Source: Pirellulales bacterium | GTDB taxonomy: Bacteria > Planctomycetota > Planctomycetia > Pirellulales > JAEUIK01 | Length of the DNA: 64,000 nt | Direction: 5' to 3' | NCBI GenBank assembly: GCA_019745975.1 | Contig: JAIESQ010000084.1 | Location: 31,427 to 95,426 of the forward strand | Shown: positions 34,972-44,400 of the stretch, in pieces | Layout: every line of letters starts with the position of its first letter | How positions within the stretch are numbered: position 1 is the stretch's first letter | Translations under genes and position numbers: made by a program | Notes under the pieces: model-generated | What the model saw: only the letters and a program-made list of their open reading frames with translations | Told to the model about the DNA's origin: nothing | The model's database searches: none

Positions 34972-35584
34972 ATGTCAATCGAACCCGGAAGAATCTGCCA
35001 CCCAGCCGCATCTAAGGTCGTAGGCCGCGGCGCGGTTGAAGTTGCCGGCAATGACGACGGACTCGCGCCGCTGGTCCGGGCTTGTCAGCAAGGCGACGCG
35101 CAAGCTCAGCGAGAGTTGTACGAGCGCTGCCAGCGACGGGTGTTCCGTGTCGTGGCACGGATGGTCGGTGTGCAGGCCGCGCCCGACGTGGTCCAAACCG
35201 CCTTCCTGAAGTTGTTTCGGACCCTCGGACAGTTTGGCGGACGATCGCAGTTCGAGACCTTGGTTTTATCGACTGACCGTCAACGAGTGTCTGCAATTCC
35301 TGCGGCGAGAGCGGCGTCAGCCGCGTGAGCAGTTGGCATACGAACCCGACGATCGATCGGCGGAGAAGCCGGATGCTCTGCAGCATCGGGAATTGCTCGA
35401 GCGCGCCTTAGCTCAGCTCGATCCCGAATTGCGGAGCGTCTTCTTGCTGCGCGAGATCGAAGGATTGTCTTACAAGGAGTTGGCCGAGGCGCTGGGGATC
35501 GTGGAAGGGACCGTGGCGTCACGCCTGCATCGCGCCCGGACCGAACTGCAAGAATTGCTTCGCGAGCTGGGGTGGGAGCTCTAG
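34972..35584 (+). pseudogene. ECF-type RNA polymerase sigma factor, frameshifted
   Basis: Two overlapping frames make one sigma-70 family protein of about 203 residues. The first gives region 2 (LVRACQQGDAQAQRELYERCQRRVFRVVARMVGVQAAPDVVQTAFLKLFRTLGQFGGRSQFET). The second continues WFYRLTVNECLQFLRRERR and gives region 4 (LDPELRSVFLLREIEGLSYKELAEALGIVEGTVASRLHRARTEL). The switch is at GAGACCTTGG (35255-35264), where one T fewer (35260-35261) joins GAG ACC TGG TTT TAT in frame. The 613-nt span is one over a multiple of three. The anti-sigma gene starts 1 bp after the stop, so this is a sigma/anti-sigma pair. It may be sequencing error or real loss. The pair lies at the head of the second metal-efflux operon. 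Confidence 0.88.
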
Positions 35585-35585
35585 G

Positions 35586-36422
35586 ATGAATTGCTCGTCG
35601 CTACAGCACTACCTTTCGGCGTATCACGACGATGAGCTCGCGCCCGACGAGCGCGCCGAAGTGGAAGCGCATCTCGAATCGTGTGAGCACTGCGCCGCGA
35701 AATTGGCCGCCTTTCGCGAGATTTCTCGGGTGGCGGCTGAATTGCACGATCCGGCTGCTCCCTTGGGAATGTGGGAGGAGATTCAGGCGAAGCTGCAACG
35801 CGAGCGCAGGACGCCGTATGGGTGGCGTAACGCGGCCGGCAGCCTCGCCCCGCGCCGATTGCTGGCGACCGCCGCGCTGGTGTTCGTGGCGATTGCTGCC
35901 GCCCTTGGTATCTGGCGCTACAGCAGCGATGAGCACCGCCAAATGGGGATCGCGTTCAATCGCTTCCTTGAGGAATTCAACGCGAATCCAGCCGCGGCGC
36001 AGCGCATCCTCCTGGCGAAATACGAGGGACGTCAGGTCTCGACTGCTGAGGCGGCCCACGAGCTCCGCTATCACCCCAGGTTGCCCGCCCAGGGACCGAC
36101 ATTGCAACTCGAGGGCATGTACGTGTTGCAAATGCCGTGCTGCAAGTGCGTGGAGAGTCTTTATCGGCAACAGGACGGAACGACTCTGGCTGTGTTTGAA
36201 CACGATGACGAGGAGCCGGCCTGGTTCTCTGAACGTCCGGCGATCCGTGCACATTGCAACGGCGTGCCGGCCCATCTCGTGCAGGTTGACAACCGCCTAG
36301 CCGCCACTTGGAAATGCGGACAGCGATACCTCACACTGGTTGGCGCGCGAGACTTAAATCAGGTGGCGGAGCTGATGCACTGCTTCGAAGGCAGTCCGGC
36401 CCACTCTTCCCAGGCCCGTTGA
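35586..36422 (+). CDS. Zinc-finger anti-sigma factor with Cys/His-rich extracytoplasmic domain
   Basis: 278 residues. The cytoplasmic part has the ZAS-type zinc motif H29xxxC33xxC36 (AHLESCEHC), as in anti-sigma factors that hold ECF sigma factors. A membrane helix follows (about 91-112). The outer part (about 113-278) is unusual: QMPCCKCVESLYRQQDGTTLAVFEHDDEEPAWF ... IRAHCNGVPAHLVQVDN ... TWKCGQRYLTLVGARDLNQVAELMHCF. It has six Cys and several His arranged in a compact fold, suggesting direct metal sensing in the periplasm. The gene begins 1 bp after the sigma stop and precedes the YHS-domain and efflux genes. Metal sensing is an inference from residues and context. Confidence 0.88.
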   Translation: MNCSSLQHYLSAYHDDELAPDERAEVEAHLESCEHCAAKLAAFREISRVAAELHDPAAPLGMWEEIQAKLQRERRTPYGWRNAAGSLAPRRLLATAALVFVAIAAALGIWRYSSDEHRQMGIAFNRFLEEFNANPAAAQRILLAKYEGRQVSTAEAAHELRYHPRLPAQGPTLQLEGMYVLQMPCCKCVESLYRQQDGTTLAVFEHDDEEPAWFSERPAIRAHCNGVPAHLVQVDNRLAATWKCGQRYLTLVGARDLNQVAELMHCFEGSPAHSSQAR

Positions 36423-36443
36423 GTCAAGCACACAGGCAATTCG

Positions 36444-37106
36444 ATGGGCAGCCTCGTCGACTTTAGAGATCGAATTCGCAAGGCGGTTGCCGGGCCCTCT
36501 GTGGCCGACAATTCGACCAATGGTCCCGAATACATGTCTGAGTTTCAACAGCGTCAGGAAGGCGCTGAGCGGTTGATTCGTAAACTCGTTGAGACGGTCG
36601 TTCGTCCACGAGTCGCGGAGCTAGCCAGCCATTTCCCCAATGCCACACTCGGTCGGCACCGCGAGCTTCGCCGCTGCGGTGTTTGGCTTGGCTATGCGGA
36701 GAGTTTCCCGGCCAACGCCAGAGCCGAGTTCACACTGCGATACGATGACGAGCTCAGGTCGGTCGTCATTGCTTACCATTCGCATATCGTGCCGGCGTTC
36801 ATCCAGTACGACCGCTTTGATCGCAAAGAAGTTGCCATCGAGGCACCGTCCGAAGATCTGCTCGCCGCGTGGGTTGAACAGTGCCTATTACGATTCGTGC
36901 AGGCTTGCGTGGCAATCAGCCAGAGTCGAAGGAATGACGAAGAATCGATGGTTACCGATCCGGTTTGTGGAATGCAAGTTAACCAATCCAGGGCCGCTCC
37001 GCATTCTGAGTACCTCGGACATGCCTATTTCTTCTGTAGTCCTGCCTGTCGAGATCAGTTCGCCGCTGAGCCTCTGAAATATGTGACAGTGACGACGGAC
37101 TACTAG
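36444..37106 (+). CDS. YHS-domain protein of the metal operon
   Basis: 220 residues. The N-terminal 160 residues form a soluble, mixed alpha/beta region (AERLIRKLVETVVRPRVAELASHFPNATLGRHRELRRCGVWLGYAESFPANARAEFTLRYDDELRSVVIAYHSHIVPAFIQYD) that I do not recognise. The C-terminus is a YHS domain (MVTDPVCGMQVNQSRAAPHSEYLGHAYFFCSPACRDQFAAEP). The CGM and CxxxC Cys residues are known to bind copper-type ions in this family. No signal peptide is seen, so it is probably cytoplasmic. It lies 21 bp after the anti-sigma gene and 46 bp before the P2-type ATPase, and could act as a cytoplasmic metal buffer or chaperone. Confidence 0.8.
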   Translation: MGSLVDFRDRIRKAVAGPSVADNSTNGPEYMSEFQQRQEGAERLIRKLVETVVRPRVAELASHFPNATLGRHRELRRCGVWLGYAESFPANARAEFTLRYDDELRSVVIAYHSHIVPAFIQYDRFDRKEVAIEAPSEDLLAAWVEQCLLRFVQACVAISQSRRNDEESMVTDPVCGMQVNQSRAAPHSEYLGHAYFFCSPACRDQFAAEPLKYVTVTTDY

Positions 37107-37152
37107 CGCCTGGCGTCGCCCTAAGCACGGCATTTACTAGGACGCTCGTTCG

Positions 37153-39915
37153 ATGACTGCCGAACGCAATGTGCCAAACGTCGCCTACACGCAATCGTCG
37201 CAGCAGATATTGGCGTCGCTTGGCGTAGACGGTGATCGAGGACTTTCGCTTACAGAAGCCACGCAACGTCTTGCACGGAATGGCCCCAACGCGTTGGCCG
37301 AGGCGCCGCCCGAACCGCTGTGGCACAAGTTGCTGGCCCAATTCCGAGACCTGGTTATCTGGATTCTGGTCGCGGCCGCGTTGATTTCCGGCGTCTTGGG
37401 TGAATGGGTCGACGCCTTGGCGATTCTCGCGATCGTGCTGCTCAACGGTGTTATCGGCTTTCTTCAAGAGGCTCGCGCCGAACGGGCGCTGGCGGCGTTG
37501 CAGCGACTATCGGCACCCACCGCCCGCGCGCTGCGCGATGGCGTACTTACCACGCTTGCGGCGCGCGAGCTCGTACCAGGAGACGTGCTTGACCTGGAAG
37601 CAGGGGATTGTGTGCCGGCGGATGCAAGATTGCTGCGTGCGTACGCGATGACCGTGCAGGAATCGGCCCTTACTGGCGAATCGCTCCCCGTGGAGAAGTC
37701 TGCAACCGCGCTGCTGCCCGACAGAACGCCATTAGGCGATCGCCAGAACATGGTTTACTCGGGCACGATTGTCTCGGCCGGCAAAGCACGGGCCGTTGTC
37801 GTCGCCACGGGTCCGGCCACGGAGCTGGGGCGCATCAGCGACTTGTTGCAACGGCACGAACCGGACCCAACACCGCTGCAGCGCCGGCTGGCTGAACTAG
37901 GGCGCATTTTGATCGTCGTGTGTCTGGCGATTACGTCCGTCGTTTTCGTGCTGCAATGGCTCCGCGACGGTAGTTTTGCTCAAGCGTTTTTGATTTCGGT
38001 AAGTCTGGCAGTCGCGGCTGTGCCAGAGGGGCTGCCTGCCGTTGTCACGATCGCGTTGGCGCTGGGTCTGCAACGCATGGTTCGTCGGAACGCTCTGGTC
38101 CGGCGACTGCCCAGTGTGGAAACGCTCGGGTCGGTTACTGTGATCTGTTCCGACAAGACGGGGACGTTGACGCGCAACGAGATGACCGTACGCGAGATCT
38201 ACGTCGGCGGCCTCCACTATCAAGTTTCGGGATCGGGTTACTCACCACGCGGAGAGTTTCTCATCGAGCGTGCTGGTGGCATCATCAACGAGGCGCAACC
38301 GGCAAAGGACGGGGAGCTACAACGGGTCTTGTCGATCGGAGTGGCTTGCAACAATGCCCAGCTCTTACCTCCGATCCATGGTGACGGTGCTTGGCGCATC
38401 GTCGGCGATCCGACTGAGGGTGCCCTATTGGTCGTGGCTCGCAAGGCGGAAATCGGCGTCGCGTCAACCACTGGCGAAGTGGTGTTTGAGATTCCTTTTG
38501 AGTCCTCGCGGAAGTTGATGTCGACGGTTCGCCGGGACTCCGACGGGGATCTATGGCTGTATACGAAGGGCGCTCCCGAGGCGGTGCTGCCACACTGCAT
38601 TGCCGAAAGCCGAGACGGTAGCTCGCAACCAATCGACGACGAGCGACGGCGCGCAATCCTGGCAGCGAACACGCAAATGGCGAATCGAGCCTTGCGGGTG
38701 CTCGCACTGGCATATCGTGAGCAACCATCCGAAACCATGAATTCCGAGATTGAATCGGAGCTGGTATTCGCCGGACTTGTCGGCATGATGGATCCGCCTC
38801 GCGAGGAAGCGAAAGCTGCTGTGGTCACATGCCGGAAAGCAGGCATTCGGCCGGTCATGATTACCGGCGATCATCCGGCGACTGCGGCGGCAATCGCCCG
38901 CGAGCTGGGGATGATGGCAGCGAGCGACCGGGTTTTATCCGGCGTTGAGCTCGATGGGCTGTCGAACGAAGATTTGGTAGGCCAGGTCGAACATGTGGCG
39001 GTCTACGCTCGTGCGACTGCCGAGCACAAATTGCGAATCGTCAAGGCCTGGAAGTCCAAAGGTCAGGTTGTCGCCATGACCGGCGATGGCGTCAACGACG
39101 CGCCCGCCATCAAGGCCGCCGATATCGGCATCGCCATGGGCGTGGCGGGAACCGACGTAACTAAGGAAGCGTCGGACATGGTCTTAACCGACGACAATTT
39201 TGCCTCGATTGTCAGCGCGGTCGAAGAGGGGCGCGGCATCTTTGACAACATCCAAAAGGTCCTGCAATTCTTGCTGTCGTGCAATCTTGGCGAGATCCTT
39301 TTGATGTTCGTCTCCAGTCTGCTGGGCTGGCCCACACCGCTGCTCCCCGTGCAGTTGTTATGGATCAACCTCGTGACAGATGGCCTTCCGGCGCTGGCGT
39401 TGTCGCTGGAACCTCCGGACCCCGACATCATGGCGCGACGACCTCGCCGCCCCGACGAATCGATCCTGTCGGCGCGCTTGGGACTGGCCATCCTGGTGCA
39501 GGGAGTCCTGATAGGTGGCGTCGGACTGGCAGCATTTGCATTTGCCTATCTTGGACCGGAGGCTAACGTCGAGCACGCGCGTGCCATGACCTTCTGCGTG
39601 GTCGTCTATGCCGAACTGTTCCGGTCCTTTGCCTCGCGAAGTTACACACGGACGTTGTTCCAGCTCGGCGTGTTCACAAACCCTGCATTACTGCTGGCTG
39701 TCGTAGTTTCCGGTTTGCTGCAATTGGGCATCGTGGTCATTCCCCTTTCTGCGCGGATCTTTGACGTTCCCGCGCATACGCCGGCCGAATGGACCATAAT
39801 TGCCATATTGGCTTTGACCCCCGCGACGGTGCTTGAAGTACTCAAACTCGTGTGGTTGAGACGGTCGGCTCCGCGCTTCTACTCATCGCCAACTGCGGCC
39901 GGCCAAGGAGTCTGA
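37153..39915 (+). CDS. P2-type cation-transporting ATPase (Ca2+-pump-like)
   Basis: 920 residues. It has the P-type core: [24 protein letters not shown] (phosphorylated Asp), and [22 protein letters not shown]. Helix 4 carries [18 protein letters not shown], the PEGL motif of P2 pumps, and not the CPC motif of metal P1B pumps. The C-terminal half has [24 protein letters not shown] and about six helices, as in PMR1/SERCA-type and related bacterial Ca2+ or Na+/Mn2+ pumps. An N-terminal cation_ATPase_N-like segment ([19 protein letters not shown]) is present. Its place in a metal operon is unusual; it may remove Ca2+ or Mn2+, or balance ions during metal stress. Its adaptor neighbour starts 1 bp after its stop. 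Confidence 0.92.
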   Translation: MTAERNVPNVAYTQSSQQILASLGVDGDRGLSLTEATQRLARNGPNALAEAPPEPLWHKLLAQFRDLVIWILVAAALISGVLGEWVDALAILAIVLLNGVIGFLQEARAERALAALQRLSAPTARALRDGVLTTLAARELVPGDVLDLEAGDCVPADARLLRAYAMTVQESALTGESLPVEKSATALLPDRTPLGDRQNMVYSGTIVSAGKARAVVVATGPATELGRISDLLQRHEPDPTPLQRRLAELGRILIVVCLAITSVVFVLQWLRDGSFAQAFLISVSLAVAAVPEGLPAVVTIALALGLQRMVRRNALVRRLPSVETLGSVTVICSDKTGTLTRNEMTVREIYVGGLHYQVSGSGYSPRGEFLIERAGGIINEAQPAKDGELQRVLSIGVACNNAQLLPPIHGDGAWRIVGDPTEGALLVVARKAEIGVASTTGEVVFEIPFESSRKLMSTVRRDSDGDLWLYTKGAPEAVLPHCIAESRDGSSQPIDDERRRAILAANTQMANRALRVLALAYREQPSETMNSEIESELVFAGLVGMMDPPREEAKAAVVTCRKAGIRPVMITGDHPATAAAIARELGMMAASDRVLSGVELDGLSNEDLVGQVEHVAVYARATAEHKLRIVKAWKSKGQVVAMTGDGVNDAPAIKAADIGIAMGVAGTDVTKEASDMVLTDDNFASIVSAVEEGRGIFDNIQKVLQFLLSCNLGEILLMFVSSLLGWPTPLLPVQLLWINLVTDGLPALALSLEPPDPDIMARRPRRPDESILSARLGLAILVQGVLIGGVGLAAFAFAYLGPEANVEHARAMTFCVVVYAELFRSFASRSYTRTLFQLGVFTNPALLLAVVVSGLLQLGIVVIPLSARIFDVPAHTPAEWTIIAILALTPATVLEVLKLVWLRRSAPRFYSSPTAAGQGV

Positions 39916-39916
39916 G

Positions 39917-41434
39917 ATGTCGCGAAGTCGAAGTCTCATTCGGCTCGTCCTATTGCTAACGATCGCCACCGTGGGTGTTGTCGCGTTCACCACGGTGATT
40001 TCGACCTGGAGGTCAGGATCTGTCGCGAGCGCTTCTTCTGGGGAGATTTGGACTTGCTCCATGCATCCTCAGATTCGGCTCCCTCGTCCAGGGCGATGCC
40101 CGATCTGTGGCATGACACTGATTCGCGCGACCCAGCTCGCATCCGAGCAAGCCAGGATTGAACAGACTGCCGGGCTGCAAACCACTAAGATCGTCCCGCG
40201 CGAGTTGTTCAAGGAGCTCCGCACGGTCGGCAAAATCGACTACAACGAGCGCGCGGTAGCCTACTTGACGGCTCGCGTGGCTGGTCGAGTCGATCGCGTT
40301 TACGCCGATTTTGTTGGCATCCGCGTGAAGAAAGGGGAGCACCTGGTCGACATCTACAGTCCTGATCTGTACTCGGGGCAATCAGAGCTCTTGCGAGCTT
40401 TGGAAAATGCCGACCGACCCACGGGAGATCGAGCGTTCTATGCCCGCGAGCTGGAGGCCGCACGCACCCGCCTCGGGTTGCTCGGCATCCTGCCCGAACA
40501 GATCAAGGAAATCGAAGCCGCGCGACGCGTGAGCACGCATCTGCGGATTTACGCGCCGATCGGTGGCGTCATTGTCGAAAAGAACATCCGCGACCAGCAA
40601 TATGTTGAACCTGGCGACATGCTGTATCGCATCGCCGTGCTGGACCCAGTTTGGCTATATCTCGACATCTATGAATCTGATCTCGCCTGGGTGCAGTACG
40701 GCGAAGCGGTTGACGTGACCGTCGAAGCTTATCCGGGTGAGAAGTTCCGTGGACAGATCATGTTTATCGATCCGTTTTTGAACGACGCCACACGGACGGT
40801 GAAAGTACGCGTCAACTTGAAGAACCCCGACCAACGGCTCAAGCCCGCTATGTACGCGACTGCCACGATTCACGTGCGTTTGCTGGCTGACGGTAGCCCA
40901 CAGCCAACAGGCCTCGAGGGCAAGTACATCTGCCCGATGCATCCCGAAATCGTGCGGGGCGACGCTGGCAAATGTCCGATCTGCGAAATGACGCTCGAAC
41001 AGGTTCCACCGCGCCGCAAGCCGATTTCTGGCGATGTCGCTGAGCGCTCGAAACCTGGCGAAGGCGCGAGTGGTTTGCCGCAAGTGCTGGCAATTCCTAA
41101 AAGCGCGGTGCTCAACACAGGCCGCCGCCAGATTACCTATCGCCGCCGCGACGGCGCCTTCGAGCTAGTCGATTTGACCCTCGGCCCACTGACCGAATCG
41201 AAGGAAGCCGAGGGCCGCGTCGCCAGCTTCTACCCGGTGCTGTCCGGGCTCTCCGAGGGTGACGAGGTGGTTGTCCAGGGTGGGTTTCTGCTCGACAGTC
41301 AACGACAAATCGAGGGCATGCCGAGCCTGCTTTACCCAGAAGGGATTCAAGCGGCCATTCATGCGGGCCACTCGGGGCATGCTCCTGCCGCGACCGAATC
41401 CAACCCACCGCACGCCGGACATTCGGATCCTTAG
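39917..41434 (+). CDS. CusB/HlyD-type RND adaptor with two heavy-metal-binding modules
   Basis: 505 residues; AAGGAG lies six nucleotides before the ATG. An N-terminal anchor (LIRLVLLLTIATVGVVAFTTVI) precedes a heavy-metal-binding module (IWTCSMHPQI ... CPICGMTL, about 45-69). The adaptor core follows (LTARVAGRVDRVYADFVGIRVKKGEHLVDIYSPDLY; RIYAPIGGVIVEKNIRDQQYVEPGD; RGQIMFIDPFLNDATRTVKVRVNLKNPDQRLKPAMYATATI). A second module (YICPMHPEI ... CPICEMTLEQV, about 334-362) is inserted before the last beta-strands. The protein ends in a His/Gly/Ser-rich segment (HAGHSGHAPAATESNPPHAGHSDP) that could bind metal. It should link the downstream pump (9 bp further) to the outer-membrane channel and load metal. 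Confidence 0.92.
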   Translation: MSRSRSLIRLVLLLTIATVGVVAFTTVISTWRSGSVASASSGEIWTCSMHPQIRLPRPGRCPICGMTLIRATQLASEQARIEQTAGLQTTKIVPRELFKELRTVGKIDYNERAVAYLTARVAGRVDRVYADFVGIRVKKGEHLVDIYSPDLYSGQSELLRALENADRPTGDRAFYARELEAARTRLGLLGILPEQIKEIEAARRVSTHLRIYAPIGGVIVEKNIRDQQYVEPGDMLYRIAVLDPVWLYLDIYESDLAWVQYGEAVDVTVEAYPGEKFRGQIMFIDPFLNDATRTVKVRVNLKNPDQRLKPAMYATATIHVRLLADGSPQPTGLEGKYICPMHPEIVRGDAGKCPICEMTLEQVPPRRKPISGDVAERSKPGEGASGLPQVLAIPKSAVLNTGRRQITYRRRDGAFELVDLTLGPLTESKEAEGRVASFYPVLSGLSEGDEVVVQGGFLLDSQRQIEGMPSLLYPEGIQAAIHAGHSGHAPAATESNPPHAGHSDP

Positions 41435-41443
41435 GGGCACAAC

Positions 41444-44400
41444 ATGATCAATTTGCTGATCACCTGGTGTCTCAAAAACCGGGCAGTCGTCCTCTTGTTG
41501 TTCGCCGTTGTCGCGGCCGGTGGCTATTACTGCCTGACGAACGCGCCGGTCGACGCCATCCCCGATATCGGCGAGAAGCAGGTCATTGTGCTGGTGGATT
41601 GGCCGGGTCGTTCGCCGCAAGACGTCGAAGACCAGGTGACCTATCCGCTGACCGTCAATCTGACCGGAACACCTGGCGTCAAGACAATCCGCTCGTACTC
41701 CGGCTTTGGCTTCTCGATGATCTTTGCGATCTTCAAGGACCAGGTCGACTATTACTGGGCGCGGTCGCGCGTGATGGAGCGAATGAACGTCGCCACCGGT
41801 AAGCTGCCGCCGGGAGTCACTCCTGTCCTCGGGCCAGATGCTACCGCGCTCGGTCAGGTTTTCTGGTACACGCTCGAAGCCGAAGGCGCCGACCTGCAAC
41901 AATTGCGATCCTTGCAAGATTGGTACGTCCGTTATCAGTTGCAGGCGGTCGAGGGTGTCACCGAAGTTGCCGGTGTCGGTGGATACGTCAAGCAATACCA
42001 GATCGACGTCGACCCCGAGAAAATGCGCGCCCAGCGCGTCACCTTGCCCGAAGTATACGAGGCCGTGCGTCGCAGCAATATCGACGTCGGCGCCAAAGTG
42101 GTTGAAGCCAACCGCTATGAGTTTCTGATTCGCGGTGTCGGCTTCGTCAAGAGCATCGACGACATCGAGCACATTGTGATTCGACAGGAAAGCGGCACGC
42201 CGCTCTTCGTCAAGAACGTGGCGACCGTCCAGCTCGGGCCCGACTTCCGACGTGGGGCGCTCGACAACGCCGGCAGAGAAGCGGTCGGCGCCGTCGTTGT
42301 GATGCGCTACGGCGAGAACCCGCGCGACGTGATTCGCCGCGTGCAAGCGCGTATCCGCGAAATCGAGCCTGGATTGCGTGCGAAATTGCCCGATGGCCGC
42401 CAGGTGCCCGTGCGCATCGTGCCGTTTTACGACCGCAGCGACATCATCCATGAGACGATGGCCACACTGCGCAGCAATTTGCTGGAAGAGTCCGCCACAG
42501 TCGCGGTCATCGTGGTGATTTTTCTGCTCCATGTCCGCAGTTCATTGGCGATTCTTCCCACACTCCCGCTGGCTTTGGCGATGAGTTTCATCGTCATGTA
42601 CTTCTTGGGGGTCGACAGCAACATCATGTCGTTGGCGGGGCTGGCGATTGCGATCGGCGATGTCAGCGATATGGGCATCATCATGACGGAGAACATCTAC
42701 CGTCGCCTGGCGGCCGCTCCCGATCGGCCCTATTGGCAAGTCGTGCATAACGCGGCCACCGAAGTGGGCGGGGCGATTGTGACCGCCGTAACCAACACCA
42801 TTCTGTCCTTCGTCCCCGTCTTCGCACTGACCGGCCCCGAAGGAAAACTCTTCAAACCATTGGCCTACACCAAGACGTTTGCCATCGGTTCCTCGGTGAT
42901 CCTCGCCTTAACGCTCGTGCCCGTCCTGAGCTACTACGCCTTGCGGCCAGTGCAGGCGCCGCGCCGCAGAGCGGCGATTATCGCCATTCTGGTTGGATTG
43001 GCCTCCCTCCTCGGAACCCGATTCGTATTGTTCGAGTTTCTCGCCCTACAGGGCTGGCAGGGGTGGCCAACGTCGCTGGGCGTGGGTGTGATCGTGGGGG
43101 CGTTGATCTTTCGTGCCTGTCGCGAGCGATTGATTCCGCTGGAAGAGAACGCCGTCTCACGTTGGATCTTTCGCCTCTACAAGCCATCCCTCGCCTGGGT
43201 GCTTGACCACAAGGCCTCGTTCCTCGCGTTGCCGCTGGCGCTAATCACTTTGGGTTTGACAGTTTGGCTAGGGTTCGAGCGGGTCGCTTATCCCGTTGGG
43301 GGAGCACTTCGATTGGCCGGCCTTGAGCCCGGCGAGTATCGACTATGGCAAAGTCTCGACGAGCTCTTTCCAGGCATCGGTCGTGAGTTCATGCCACCGC
43401 TAGACGAGGGTTCGCTGTTGTTCATGCCGTCGTTGCTCCCATCGGCGTCGCTCACCGAAGCTCAGGAAGTCCTTGCCCGCCAGAATTCCGCCATTCGGAC
43501 CGTGCCAGAAGTCGAAACCGTGGTCGGCAAACTCGGTCGCAGCGACTCGGCCCTTGACCCTGCTCCGATCAACATGATCGAGACGATCATCATCCTGAAG
43601 CCAGAAAGCCAATGGCGCGACATCGCAGTGCCGCGTTGGTACGACGGGAAGTCGTATCTGACCTGGGCGCAACCGATGTTGGCGCGCATCTGGTCGAACC
43701 GTCGTAGAATCACGAAGCAAGAAATCCTGGACGAGTTGCAAACGACCACCAGCATTCCCGGCGTGCTGCCCACATGGCTGCAACCGATTCAGACGCGAAT
43801 CGTCATGCTACAGACCGGATTTCGCGCCATGATGGGTGTCAAAGTTTTCGGCGCCGATCTGCAACAGATCGAACGCATTGGACTGCAAATGGAGCAACTT
43901 CTGCGCAAGGTGCCGGGGGCCACTGATGTCGTAGCCGATCGATTGGTAGGCAAGCCGTACTTGGAATATGAGATCAACCGTGAGGCGGCCGCCAGGTTTG
44001 GCGTGCAGATTCGCGACGTGCAGGACGTCATTGAGATTGCCATCGGCGGCGAGAACTTGACGACGACCGTCGAGGGCCGAGAACGATATCCCATTCGCGT
44101 CCGCTATCCTCGCGAACGTCGTGAGCGATTCGACGATTTGGAGCGCATCCTCGTACCGACATCGAGCGGGGGGCAAGTCCCGATTTCACAGGTCGCGAAG
44201 GTGCGCTACGTCATTGGCCCACAAGAGATCAAGAGCGAGAACGGGCTGCTGGTTGGCTACGTCACACTGAACACGCGTGACCGCGACGAGGTCAGCGTTG
44301 TCGAAGATGCCGAACGGCTGCTGCGCGCTGAGAAGCAAAGGAGCGACGAACTGATCGCCAAAGGGCGTGGAGCCGAGGCCACGCTCGTGGTCCCACCTGG

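Noticed and set aside
34769..35023. 84-residue plus-strand frame before the sigma factor
   Set aside because: Lacks codon-use or composition of a real protein and overlaps the sigma factor start.
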